Part shown: positions 52,146 to 59,352 of the stretch, in pieces
How the letters are laid out: each line of letters begins with the position of its first letter
Numbering within the stretch: the stretch's first letter is position 1
Assembly (NCBI GenBank): GCA_002694685.1
Contig: NZMW01000002.1
Span: forward strand, 124,001-188,000
DNA: 64,000 nt
Source of the DNA: Balneola sp.
GTDB lineage: Bacteria > Bacteroidota > Rhodothermia > Balneolales > Balneolaceae
Direction: 5' to 3'
Notes under the pieces: model-generated
The model's database searches: none
What the model was told of the DNA's origin: nothing
The model's input: only the letters and a program-made list of their open reading frames with translations
Translations under genes and position numbers: made by a program

Positions 52146-54119
52146 TTAGTTAGTCGATTGTTCGAGCTCTTCTTCAACTTTCTCGATACGGCTTTGATAT
52201 TCTTCCCACTTCGAATATCGGTCTGTAAGGTCGGCTTTGAGCTGATCATATTCTAATGAGAATTTTTTCACATTCTCGGCATCGTCATAGAAATCAGGCT
52301 TAGCCATTTCCTCTTCGATCTCAGCGATTCGAAGCTCTTTCTGTTCAATTTCCTTTTCAACGGCTTCTAAATTCTTACGGATGGGTTTCGTTCGCCGGCT
52401 AAGTTCGTTTCTGCGTTCAGCCTCAATACGGCGCTGCTCTTTTCGAGAAAGCTGAGAATCTTCTTCCTTAGTTTCTTTTTGGGTTGAGGTCTCGGCTGAC
52501 TCAGCCTCGTCTTCCTCTTTCTTGCGTTCAAGATAGTACGACACATTTCCCAGATACGTTTTAATATAGCCCGGCTGCACATCCAGCACTTTATCTACAA
52601 TCGGGTCGAGGAAATCCCTGTCGTGAGATACAATAACCACCGTCCCCTCATACTGCTGAATAGCCTGCTGAAGAATATTCTTACTGCTCATATCCAGGTG
52701 ATTAGTAGGCTCATCAAAGATCAAAAGGTTAGCAGGAGATAGCAGCATCTTTCCAAGTGCCAATCGACTTTTCTCTCCCCCTGAAAGCACCTTTACCTTT
52801 TTGAAAACGTCATCACCCTGAAAAAGGAAACAACCTAAGATCGTCCGAAGGCGACTTTCTTTTTCACCGGAGCCGGCATCGTGCATGGTTTCGAGAGCAT
52901 CTCTTTTAGGATTGAGCTCGTCGGCCTGATGCTGAGCAAAGTAGTTTACCGTCACATTATGGCCTTCTTTCCTTTCTCCTTCTTGAAAAGGTTCGAGTCC
53001 GGCTAGAATTCGAATAAGCGTCGATTTCCCTGCGCCATTAGGCCCCACAACCGCGATTTTGTCCCCTCGTTCAATTTCATAATCAATCCCATCAAACACC
53101 TGATGATCGTCATAGCTTTTGTGGAGATCTTCAAGCTTCATCACAACCTGTCCACTGCGTGGAGGATCGGGGAAGCGGAAGGAGACTTTACTCTGTTCTT
53201 CTTCCAGCTCAATTTTCTCCATCTTTTCGAGCTGTTTAACGCGACTCTGTACCTGACTAGCTTTTGAAGCTTTATATCGGAAACGGTCAATAAATTCCTG
53301 AGTTTCCTTAATCTGCTTTTCCTGATTTTTCTTGGCGTTTAGAAGCAATTCCTTCTCTTCAGCCCATTTTTTTTCATAAAAAGAATAGTTGCCGGCATAA
53401 TCAGAAATTTCACCACTTCTTAGAGATAGCGTTCGGTTGGTGATGGTATCCAAAAATGCTTTATCGTGCGAAACTACAACCACTGCTCCTTCATAAGTAT
53501 TCAGGAAATTCTCCATCCACTGAAGGGATTCAATATCCAGGTGATTGGTAGGCTCATCCAATAAAAGATAGGTCGGACGCCTGAGGAGTAGTTTTGCAAG
53601 GGCGATACGCATTAACCACCCTCCGCTAAACTCAGATGTGTTCCGGTGAAAATCTTCTTCGCTAAAACCGAGCCCCATTAGTACTTTTTCAACTTCAGCC
53701 CGAAGACCGTATAACCCTGAGGTTTCCAATTTGGTCTGAAGTTGTCCGTAGCGCTCCATCAGCCGCTCATACTCTTTGCTTTCATGGTCAACTTCGGCCA
53801 GTTTTGTCTGAATTTCGTTGACTTCCTCTTCCAGTTCAAAGAGCTCGGCAAAAGCAGATTCCACTTCCTCGATCACAGAAAGGGAGAAGTCTGGATCAAC
53901 GCCATCCTGCGGCAGATATCCCAGCGTTTCTTCATTTGAAAGGGCAATGCTTCCTTCATCACACTCCTGTATCCCCATAATGATTTTGAGGAGGGTAGAT
54001 TTTCCTGCGCCGTTTGGGCCCACAAGTCCAATACGCTCGCCGGGATTGATGAACGTACTGACGCCGTCTAAAAGCTCACGGTCGCCCAAGTGTAAAGTGA
54101 TGTTCTCGAGTGCTAACAA
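52146..54119 (-). CDS. ABC-F family ATPase (Uup/YheS-like)
   Basis: Soluble ABC protein with two nucleotide-binding domains and no membrane segments, 657 residues. Such proteins act on ribosomes or in translation-factor roles. First site: GPNGAGKSTLLKIIMG, signature FSGGWLMRIALAKLLL, LLLDEPTNHLDIES. Second site: GPNGAGKSTLIRILAG, signature LSGGEKSRLALGKMLL, LIFDEPTNHLDMSS. The linker between the domains carries the charged helices expected of the ABC-F interdomain arm (about 240-310). A C-terminal coiled-coil (about 540-657, EEDEAESAETSTQKETKEED onward) resembles Uup/YheS-type tails. Exact subfamily unclear. Confidence 0.93.
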   Translation of the reverse strand: MLALENITLHLGDRELLDGVSTFINPGERIGLVGPNGAGKSTLLKIIMGIQECDEGSIALSNEETLGYLPQDGVDPDFSLSVIEEVESAFAELFELEEEVNEIQTKLAEVDHESKEYERLMERYGQLQTKLETSGLYGLRAEVEKVLMGLGFSEEDFHRNTSEFSGGWLMRIALAKLLLRRPTYLLLDEPTNHLDIESLQWMENFLNTYEGAVVVVSHDKAFLDTITNRTLSLRSGEISDYAGNYSFYEKKWAEEKELLLNAKKNQEKQIKETQEFIDRFRYKASKASQVQSRVKQLEKMEKIELEEEQSKVSFRFPDPPRSGQVVMKLEDLHKSYDDHQVFDGIDYEIERGDKIAVVGPNGAGKSTLIRILAGLEPFQEGERKEGHNVTVNYFAQHQADELNPKRDALETMHDAGSGEKESRLRTILGCFLFQGDDVFKKVKVLSGGEKSRLALGKMLLSPANLLIFDEPTNHLDMSSKNILQQAIQQYEGTVVIVSHDRDFLDPIVDKVLDVQPGYIKTYLGNVSYYLERKKEEDEAESAETSTQKETKEEDSQLSRKEQRRIEAERRNELSRRTKPIRKNLEAVEKEIEQKELRIAEIEEEMAKPDFYDDAENVKKFSLEYDQLKADLTDRYSKWEEYQSRIEKVEEELEQSTN

Positions 54120-54294
54120 ATTTGATGAAAGTCTTTGTAGTTAGGATAATTCAGCGATATAGAAAATATGGATTAATTGGCTTCGGAATGAAATTAATCC
54201 TAAAGGAAAACCTGATGCAATGACGGCTGCAAAAACAATCCCAATTCAATACAGAAACCCTTAGTTTTAGGGTGAATTCAAAACCAACTTTGAT

Positions 54295-54624
54295 ATGCAG
54301 AAAAAAGACATCAACATTAGTGTTGAATTAGATGACCAAAACATCCCGACGGATATTATTTGGAATGCCAGTGACTTGAAAGGTCGGGACACCGCGGAGT
54401 GCCGGGCGATGTTGCTTTCACTTTGGGATGCCAAAAATAAAGATACCCTGAAACTGGATCTTTGGACCAAAGAGATGACCGTAGATGAAATGAAAATATT
54501 CTTTCATCAAACCTTGGTAACCATGGCAGATACGCTCGAAAATGCAACCAATGACGAACGTATTTCGGGGGATATGCGTGATTTCTGTGCCTATTTCGCT
54601 GAAAAAATGGAAATCAAAGAGTGA
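54295..54624 (+). CDS. gldC: GldC-like protein
   Basis: Small acidic protein of 109 residues resembling gliding-motility accessory protein GldC. The blocks KKDINISVELDDQNIPTDII, CRAMLLSLWDAKNKDTLKLD and MKIFFHQTLVTMADTLENAT fit the family, as does the acidic C-terminal stretch ISGDMRDFCAYFAEKMEIKE. GldC is widespread in Bacteroidota-type genomes, including non-gliding ones, so motility is not implied. No other gld gene is near. It is divergent from the ABC-F gene. Confidence 0.85.
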   Translation: MQKKDINISVELDDQNIPTDIIWNASDLKGRDTAECRAMLLSLWDAKNKDTLKLDLWTKEMTVDEMKIFFHQTLVTMADTLENATNDERISGDMRDFCAYFAEKMEIKE

Positions 54625-54678
54625 GAAAACTGAATAACGAACATTCAATATTCAACATTGAACATTGAGTGTAACCCT

Positions 54679-54704
54679 CGCTCCGAACGCTCTGCGTCGG
54701 AGCG
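54679..54704. repeat. TCT-loop hairpin, longer form, copy 2
   Basis: CGCTCCGAACGC-TCT-GCGTCGGAGCG, a near-copy of 51344-51369. Short ATTCAACATT-type direct repeats precede it at 54640-54668. It sits between the GldC-like and MEMO-like genes, which are convergent here. Confidence 0.65.
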
Positions 54705-54717
54705 GATGGTGGTTCGG

Positions 54718-55965
54718 TTAAGAATATAGAATAGACCCAAAACTCACGCCACTGTCTTGTTCTTCCTCATCCCAAACATCATAGGTGAGGATTTCACCGG
54801 AGGAGTTGGGGAAAGCTTTGAGGAAAGAATAGAGGGGAGGGTAACCGCAAATTCGGTAGGGGTCGTATTTCTTGCTCATCAAATTGAGGATTTTATCTGA
54901 GTTACCGGATGCTCCGAAATCAAGAAAAGACTCATCGAAACTTCGCACTTCATCAAACAGTTCTTTTGCCGGTCTATTATCTCCAAATTTCTTTCCGATG
55001 TGCGCCAAATCTCCGCTGATCGAAAAGAAGGTATCCTCATCACTCCCAAAAAGATCGCGGAGTAATCCTGAGAAATTTTCTACTTGCTGACCCTGAAACC
55101 CATCGGATTTATAGAATAGCTCATCCAAACTTCCCACCACAATTGGGACTATTTCAAAGTCATGATTCCATAAATGATTGAGCAGCACGAGGTGAAGCTC
55201 TATGCTGTGTTCAATCCGGTGCGACCGGTCTTGGAAGGTTACCCCATAGCTAATTTCGTCATTGTTGATTTGGTCTTCGATCTTTTGGATAGCTTTCCGG
55301 TCAGCTTTCACAGTACCATTAACCATCTCAAAATCCTTATTTGAAATCACAAAAGGGTGTTCTTCATATAGATCAGGATATAGGCCTGAATAATGAGAAG
55401 TAGCTAGAATGATCACCCGTTTAGGCTTTAAATTCTTTATAGAGGAAAACGCCTTTATGTAACTATTTAGCCCGACACGATAATCGATATGCGGAGCATA
55501 AAGTGCTTTGGCAGATTCAACGGGTTCTGAAGCAGGTAGTTTCTCAAAAGCCTCATTCAGAAAGTGCTCCAGCTCCTCGGCATCGTCTGGGTAGGAAAGT
55601 CCTGCGGTAATATTCTCGTGAACACCGAATTCTTCGTAATTACTCTCCTTCATTTCAGCATGTGCCTTGAAATAAGAAGAGTGAAGCAAAGCCTTCTCAT
55701 CCAGAAACTGGACATATTCCAAAACCTGCTCCTTTGTGATTTTCTCATCACTGAATTCCAGAATGTCCTCCACACTTCTGCTACCATCAAATAGTGAAAA
55801 TAGCGATTGGGCAGAATGTGGAACGGCAAAGTCGGAAGAAGTATATCCCATCTGGTCCTGAAAATAGAGAAAGGTCTCCCCGTTTTGTTTAATAGGAATG
55901 ATCTGCACATCGTAGCGTAGGGGAGGGATGGGATCGGTATAGGATTTAAAGATTTTATCTTTCAC
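54718..55965 (-). CDS. MEMO1/AmmeMemoRadiSam protein B with PqqD-like N-terminal region
   Basis: Protein of 415 residues. The C-terminal domain (about 150-415) is the MEMO fold related to class III extradiol dioxygenases: ALYAPHIDYRVGLNSYIKAF, VIILATSHYSGLYPDLYEEH, RSHRIEHSIELHLVLLNHLW and FSISGDLAHIGKKFGDN contain the His and Asp residues expected of the metal pocket. The N-terminal region (about 40-105), with SLFDGSRSVEDILEF and LEYVQFLDEKALLHSS, resembles a PqqD/RRE-type winged-helix module. No radical-SAM or AMMECR1 gene lies in the window. The exact reaction of this family is unsettled. Confidence 0.87.
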   Translation of the reverse strand: MKDKIFKSYTDPIPPLRYDVQIIPIKQNGETFLYFQDQMGYTSSDFAVPHSAQSLFSLFDGSRSVEDILEFSDEKITKEQVLEYVQFLDEKALLHSSYFKAHAEMKESNYEEFGVHENITAGLSYPDDAEELEHFLNEAFEKLPASEPVESAKALYAPHIDYRVGLNSYIKAFSSIKNLKPKRVIILATSHYSGLYPDLYEEHPFVISNKDFEMVNGTVKADRKAIQKIEDQINNDEISYGVTFQDRSHRIEHSIELHLVLLNHLWNHDFEIVPIVVGSLDELFYKSDGFQGQQVENFSGLLRDLFGSDEDTFFSISGDLAHIGKKFGDNRPAKELFDEVRSFDESFLDFGASGNSDKILNLMSKKYDPYRICGYPPLYSFLKAFPNSSGEILTYDVWDEEEQDSGVSFGSILYS

Positions 55966-55971
55966 AGTAAT

Positions 55972-56052
55972 ATTAAATGCTAAATGTTAAGTTTTAAATG
56001 TTGAATGTGTTTTTGAGATCACATGTAACATTTAGGCATTGAAAATTTAAAA
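55972..56052. repeat. Degenerate inverted repeat resembling the ends around the four-helix-bundle gene
   Basis: ATTAAATGCTAAATGTTAAG and TTTTAAATGTTGAATGTG face GTAACATTTAGGCATTGAAA and ATTTAAAATT. The motifs match the arms at 16125 and 16520 but the element holds no ORF. It may be an empty or decayed relative of that unit. Confidence 0.5.
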
Positions 56053-56757
56053 TTAATCATCCCGCATTTTCTGGCATTTGCAATTCTTGCCGTATTTTTT
56101 GCAGAGGGGATGGTCTGGCGCTTCTGAAATCCGGGCTTTGCAGGCGTTTCGTCCGTGATGAATCATCAGATGAGATAAATCCGTCCAGTTTTCACGGGGA
56201 AATAATGCCATCAGATCTTTTTCGATTTTGTTGGTATTCTTTTTCTCTTTAGTGAGTCCAAACCGGTTAGAAATTCGCTTTACATGCGTATCAACAACCA
56301 CACCGACATTGATGTTAAAAGCATTTCCCAAAACTACGTTTGCTGTCTTTCGGGCAGCGCCTCGGAGCTTGAGTAAGTCTTTCATATTCTGAGGCACTTT
56401 TCCATCAAATTCCTCAACCAAAATGGTAGAAGTCTCCTTGAGTGACTTTGCCTTATTTCGGTAGAATCCTGTGGAACGCACTAGTTCTTCCAGCTCTTCC
56501 AGCGGGGCATCTTTCATCAGTTCCGGAGTTGGGTATGTTTCAAACAAAGCAGGAGTGGTTTTGTTGACCCGAACATCCGTACACTGCGCACTCAAGATGG
56601 TGGCAATCAGCAATTCAAAAGGATTTTTATGCTCCAGCTCACAATGCGGGTTTGGATAATGGGTATACAACTCGCTGAGAATTTCTTCCGCTCGCTCTTT
56701 TTGCTTCTTTGATTTTCGGGGGAGTTTCGGAAGTTTAGGCTCTTTGTTATTTGACAT
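56053..56757 (-). CDS. nth: Endonuclease III with atypical iron-sulfur spacing
   Basis: DNA glycosylase/AP lyase repairing oxidised pyrimidines; 234 residues. The sequence has LLIATILSAQCTDVRVNKTT, the helix-hairpin-helix with catalytic Lys in LRGAARKTANVVLGNAF, and VVDTHVKRISNRFGL with the catalytic Asp. The HhH loop is LRGAARK instead of the usual LPGVGRK. The four C-terminal Cys are spaced C-X12-C-X6-C-X-C (NACK...PLCK...NCKC) rather than C-X6-C-X2-C-X5-C, so cluster binding may differ. The identification as Nth family is firm. Confidence 0.9.
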   Translation of the reverse strand: MSNNKEPKLPKLPRKSKKQKERAEEILSELYTHYPNPHCELEHKNPFELLIATILSAQCTDVRVNKTTPALFETYPTPELMKDAPLEELEELVRSTGFYRNKAKSLKETSTILVEEFDGKVPQNMKDLLKLRGAARKTANVVLGNAFNINVGVVVDTHVKRISNRFGLTKEKKNTNKIEKDLMALFPRENWTDLSHLMIHHGRNACKARISEAPDHPLCKKYGKNCKCQKMRDD

Positions 56758-56792
56758 GTATGAATTCTTGTATGAAAATATAATTCCTTTTG

Positions 56793-56943
56793 GTTGTCAT
56801 CCCGAGTGCAAAATATTACTCAAAGGATTCTAATCATGAACACGAGGGATCTCAAAATTTGCACTATCAATTAAGTAGAATTTGAGATCCTTCGCGTTAA
56901 GCTTTAGCACTGTATAAACAATTTGGGCGCTCAGGATGACAAC
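56793..56943. repeat. Family B MITE-like repeat, copy 2 (about 151 bp)
   Basis: Outer inverted ends GTTGTCATCC and GGATGACAAC. Inner pair GAGGGATCTCAAA and TTTGAGATCCTTCGCG, and the closing GCGCTCAGGATGACAAC, match copy 1 at 51993. Nearly equal length and shared ends across two distant sites support a discrete element. Confidence 0.8.
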
Positions 56944-57034
56944 AACAGAGGGTGCGTGAATAATCACCCCAAACATAAATAATCCATTCCACAGAAGTAA
57001 CCTTGATCTATAATCGTGAGTTTCTGTGAACAAT

Positions 57035-57133
57035 GAGATTCCCGCCTACGCGGGAATGACGGGAGGGTTGAAGTGGAGTGATTTTCTAAAACTAAGAAGA
57101 CTTTGTCATCCCTGCGAAGGCAGGGATCTGGAT
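57035..57133. repeat. Family A arms in opposite (outward) arrangement
   Basis: GAGATTCCCGCCTACGCGGG followed by AATGAC at 57035-57060, then 44 bases, then GTCATCCCTGCGAAGGCAGG running into GATCTGGAT at 57105-57133. The arms are in the reverse order compared with the copies at 8013 and 26459. Confidence 0.65.
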
Positions 57134-57248
57134 GTAATTAAGAAGTAGAAGAGTAACCGTTCAAAATTCCTTGTTCAAAGTTCCATATTCGATGTTCATA
57201 TGCTTATCTTGGGCACTCACAAGATTTTAAATAGTTAAAAGCACTCAC

Positions 57249-58706
57249 ATGTCGAATTTGGACAGTCTCGATAAAATTGTATCACTTGCTAAAGCTCGTG
57301 GTTTCATTTTTCAATCCTCAGAAATTTACGGTGGGCTCAGTGCTGTATATGATTACGGCCCTCTCGGTGTAGAGCTCAAACGAAATATCCGTGATGCCTG
57401 GTGGAAAGAAATGACCCGTCGCCACAATAATATTGTAGGTGTTGATGCAGCTATTTTCATGCATCCAAAGGTATGGGAAGCCAGTGGTCACGTAGGCGGA
57501 TTCAACGATCCGATGATTGATGACAAGCAGTCCAAAAAACGCTACCGTGCGGATATGATCATTGAGCAGCATATTCAAAAGCTGCGAGACAATGATAAGG
57601 ATGATGAAGCCAATCGCATTCAGGAACTGCTGGACACAACCGGAACACGTAAGGGGGTGAATGAAGATCTCTATGATATCATAATGGAAGAAGAAATTCG
57701 GGCACCTGAATCCGGAGCATTTGACTGGACGGAAGTACGCCAGTTTAACTTGATGTTCAAGACACAGTTTGGAGCTACCTCTACAGAAGAAGATGGAGTT
57801 TACCTCCGTCCTGAAACCGCTCAGGGAATTTTTGTGAACTACAAGAATGTGATGGATACGTCCAGAACATCGATTCCATTTGGGATTGCCCAAACCGGAA
57901 AGGCCTTCCGTAATGAAGTTGTAGCACGTCAGTTTGTATTCCGAATGCGTGAATTTGAGCAGATGGAAATGCAATATTTCGTGAAGCCGGGAACTGACGA
58001 AGAAGAATATGAAAAATGGCTGGAGAAACGCCTTGAGTGGCATAAGTTCATGGGGATTCGTGAGGAAAACCTACGAACAGCTCCACATCCGGAAGACAAG
58101 CTCGCTCACTATGCCCGGGCTGCTGCCGACATTCAGTACAAATACCCGATTGGCTGGCAGGAAGTGGAAGGCATTCACAACCGAACCGATTTTGACTTAA
58201 CCCAGCACGCAGAGCATTCCGGAAAGAAACTGGATTACTACGATCAGAAAAATCAGGAGCGTTTTGTTCCTTATGTAATTGAGACCTCAGTAGGACTCGA
58301 CCGCCTTACGCTAATGGTACTTTGTGATGCTTATCGAGAAGAGGAAGTAGACGGCGATACCCGAACGGTTCTAAAGATGAATCCAAAAATTGCACCTACT
58401 CAGGTTGGTATTTTCCCGCTTATCAAAAAGGATAAACTGCAGGATTTGGCTTATAAAATTGAAGAAGATCTTCGGGAAGAATTTTCGGTGCTCTATGACG
58501 AGTCCGGTTCCATCGGTAAACGCTATCGCCGACAGGATGAAGCAGGTACACCTTTCTGCGTAACCGTCGATTTTGACGGAGTGGAATCTGAAGGTGAGGA
58601 TACGGTTACCATTCGTTACCGTGATGATATGAGTCAGGAGCGGGTGCCGGTATCAAGACTTGCAGAAGTAATCCGGGACGGAATGAAAGACTGGAAGCCG
58701 GAGTAA
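57249..58706 (+). CDS. glyS: Glycyl-tRNA synthetase, single-subunit type
   Basis: Class II synthetase charging tRNA-Gly, dimeric eukaryote-like form of 485 residues. FIFQSSEIYGGLSAVYDYGP is the typical start; motif regions are YLRPETAQGIFVNYKN, FGIAQTGKAFRNEV and RMREFEQMEMQYFV. EGIHNRTDFDLTQHAEHSGK is glycine-specific. The C-terminal anticodon-binding domain (about 385-485) ends with ADVIRDGMKDW-type residues (AEVIRDGMKDWKPE). The ATG at 57249 agrees with family length. Confidence 0.96.
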   Translation: MSNLDSLDKIVSLAKARGFIFQSSEIYGGLSAVYDYGPLGVELKRNIRDAWWKEMTRRHNNIVGVDAAIFMHPKVWEASGHVGGFNDPMIDDKQSKKRYRADMIIEQHIQKLRDNDKDDEANRIQELLDTTGTRKGVNEDLYDIIMEEEIRAPESGAFDWTEVRQFNLMFKTQFGATSTEEDGVYLRPETAQGIFVNYKNVMDTSRTSIPFGIAQTGKAFRNEVVARQFVFRMREFEQMEMQYFVKPGTDEEEYEKWLEKRLEWHKFMGIREENLRTAPHPEDKLAHYARAAADIQYKYPIGWQEVEGIHNRTDFDLTQHAEHSGKKLDYYDQKNQERFVPYVIETSVGLDRLTLMVLCDAYREEEVDGDTRTVLKMNPKIAPTQVGIFPLIKKDKLQDLAYKIEEDLREEFSVLYDESGSIGKRYRRQDEAGTPFCVTVDFDGVESEGEDTVTIRYRDDMSQERVPVSRLAEVIRDGMKDWKPE

Positions 58707-58722
58707 AAATCACTTAAAAAAC

Positions 58723-58749
58723 GTAGAGCGGACAGCCTGTCCGCTCTAC
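58723..58749. repeat. 27-bp hairpin, first of an identical pair
   Basis: GTAGAGCGGACA-GCC-TGTCCGCTCTAC forms a perfect 12-bp G/C-rich stem after the glyS stop. An identical sequence lies at 59310-59336, so the two flank the TonB-C-type gene. It likely terminates glyS or is a mobile hairpin. Confidence 0.75.
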
Positions 58750-58767
58750 TAAGTAATCTGAAGCAGA

Positions 58768-59226
58768 CTATAGTTTAAACTCGACCGACACGAGCCAGGT
58801 ATAGCGTGCAGCTGTTTGGTTGTTGCCTTGGCCGGGTTGGAATGTTGATTCCTGTATCGCTTTGATTACAGCTTCCTCACATCCAAAACCAATTTCAGTG
58901 ATCGGTTCAAAGTTTGTGGTGCTGCCGTCTTTATTGATGGTAAAGAGCACACTTACGGTCCCTTCAATTTCATTATCAATAGCCTCTTTTGGATAGTCAA
59001 TTTGCTTTCTTAAGGCTCTGTTTCCTCCTTCAAGAAAAGGAATAGAATGCACGATAACGTATTCAGGTTGCTGTTCTTTGTCTTGAGAAAGATTTTGCGA
59101 AGTGCTATCCAAATCTGAAGGAGTCCGTGCAATAGGGGAAGACCCCTGATACTCAACTATAACTCTTGGACCACATGAGATAATAAAACCGGATAGAAGA
59201 ACAAAGATGAATAGATTTCGGTACAT
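58768..59226 (-). CDS. TonB C-terminal-domain lipoprotein
   Basis: Exported lipoprotein of 152 residues, signal ending GFIISC (Cys18). A disordered linker (to about 75) is followed by a TonB C-terminal-like domain: IDYPKEAIDNEIEGTVSVLF, TINKDGSTTNFEPITEIGFG and EEAVIKAIQESTFQPGQGNN, ending WLVSVEFKL. There is no N-terminal transmembrane anchor of the classical TonB type; it is anchored by lipid instead, so it probably is not a true energy transducer. The partner is unknown. It is flanked by two identical hairpins. Confidence 0.83.
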   Translation of the reverse strand: MYRNLFIFVLLSGFIISCGPRVIVEYQGSSPIARTPSDLDSTSQNLSQDKEQQPEYVIVHSIPFLEGGNRALRKQIDYPKEAIDNEIEGTVSVLFTINKDGSTTNFEPITEIGFGCEEAVIKAIQESTFQPGQGNNQTAARYTWLVSVEFKL

Positions 59227-59309
59227 AACCTGCCAGGATTTTGATCTGAATAGATATCTAATATCTACAGCAAGGTCGGGTTTTTATGGGTCATGTTAAA
59301 TAGTAGAAC

Positions 59310-59336
59310 GTAGAGCGGACAGCCTGTCCGCTCTAC
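59310..59336. repeat. 27-bp hairpin, second of an identical pair
   Basis: GTAGAGCGGACA-GCC-TGTCCGCTCTAC, identical to 58723-58749, 17 bases after the end of the CotH-type gene (minus strand) and upstream of the TonB-C-type start. It could terminate the upstream CotH-type gene. Confidence 0.75.
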
Positions 59337-59352
59337 GCCTGTAAACAAATAC

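Larger units (their letters stand above)
56758..57248. other. Intergenic region crowded with family A and B repeats
   Basis: About 490 bases: a family B copy at 56793-56943, an AT-rich spacer, then two family A arms facing outward (57035-57060 and 57105-57133), then short GTTCAAAGTTCCATATTCGA-type repeats before glyS. Nothing codes here; small ORFs fall inside the repeats. Confidence 0.7.

Noticed and set aside
51995-52249. 84-codon minus-strand ORF at the end of the ABC-F gene
   Set aside because: Made from a family B repeat plus out-of-frame ABC-F codons.
56830-57033. 67-codon minus-strand ORF between nth and glyS
   Set aside because: Lies within the family B repeat and its AT-rich spacer; not a protein family.
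8013-57133. CRISPR arrays among the many palindromic repeats
   Set aside because: Repeats are isolated, differ in spacing and never form regular repeat-spacer arrays; no cas genes.
57318-58043. 241-codon minus-strand ORF inside glyS
   Set aside because: Opposite frame of a complete, well-conserved synthetase; the product has no recognisable domain.
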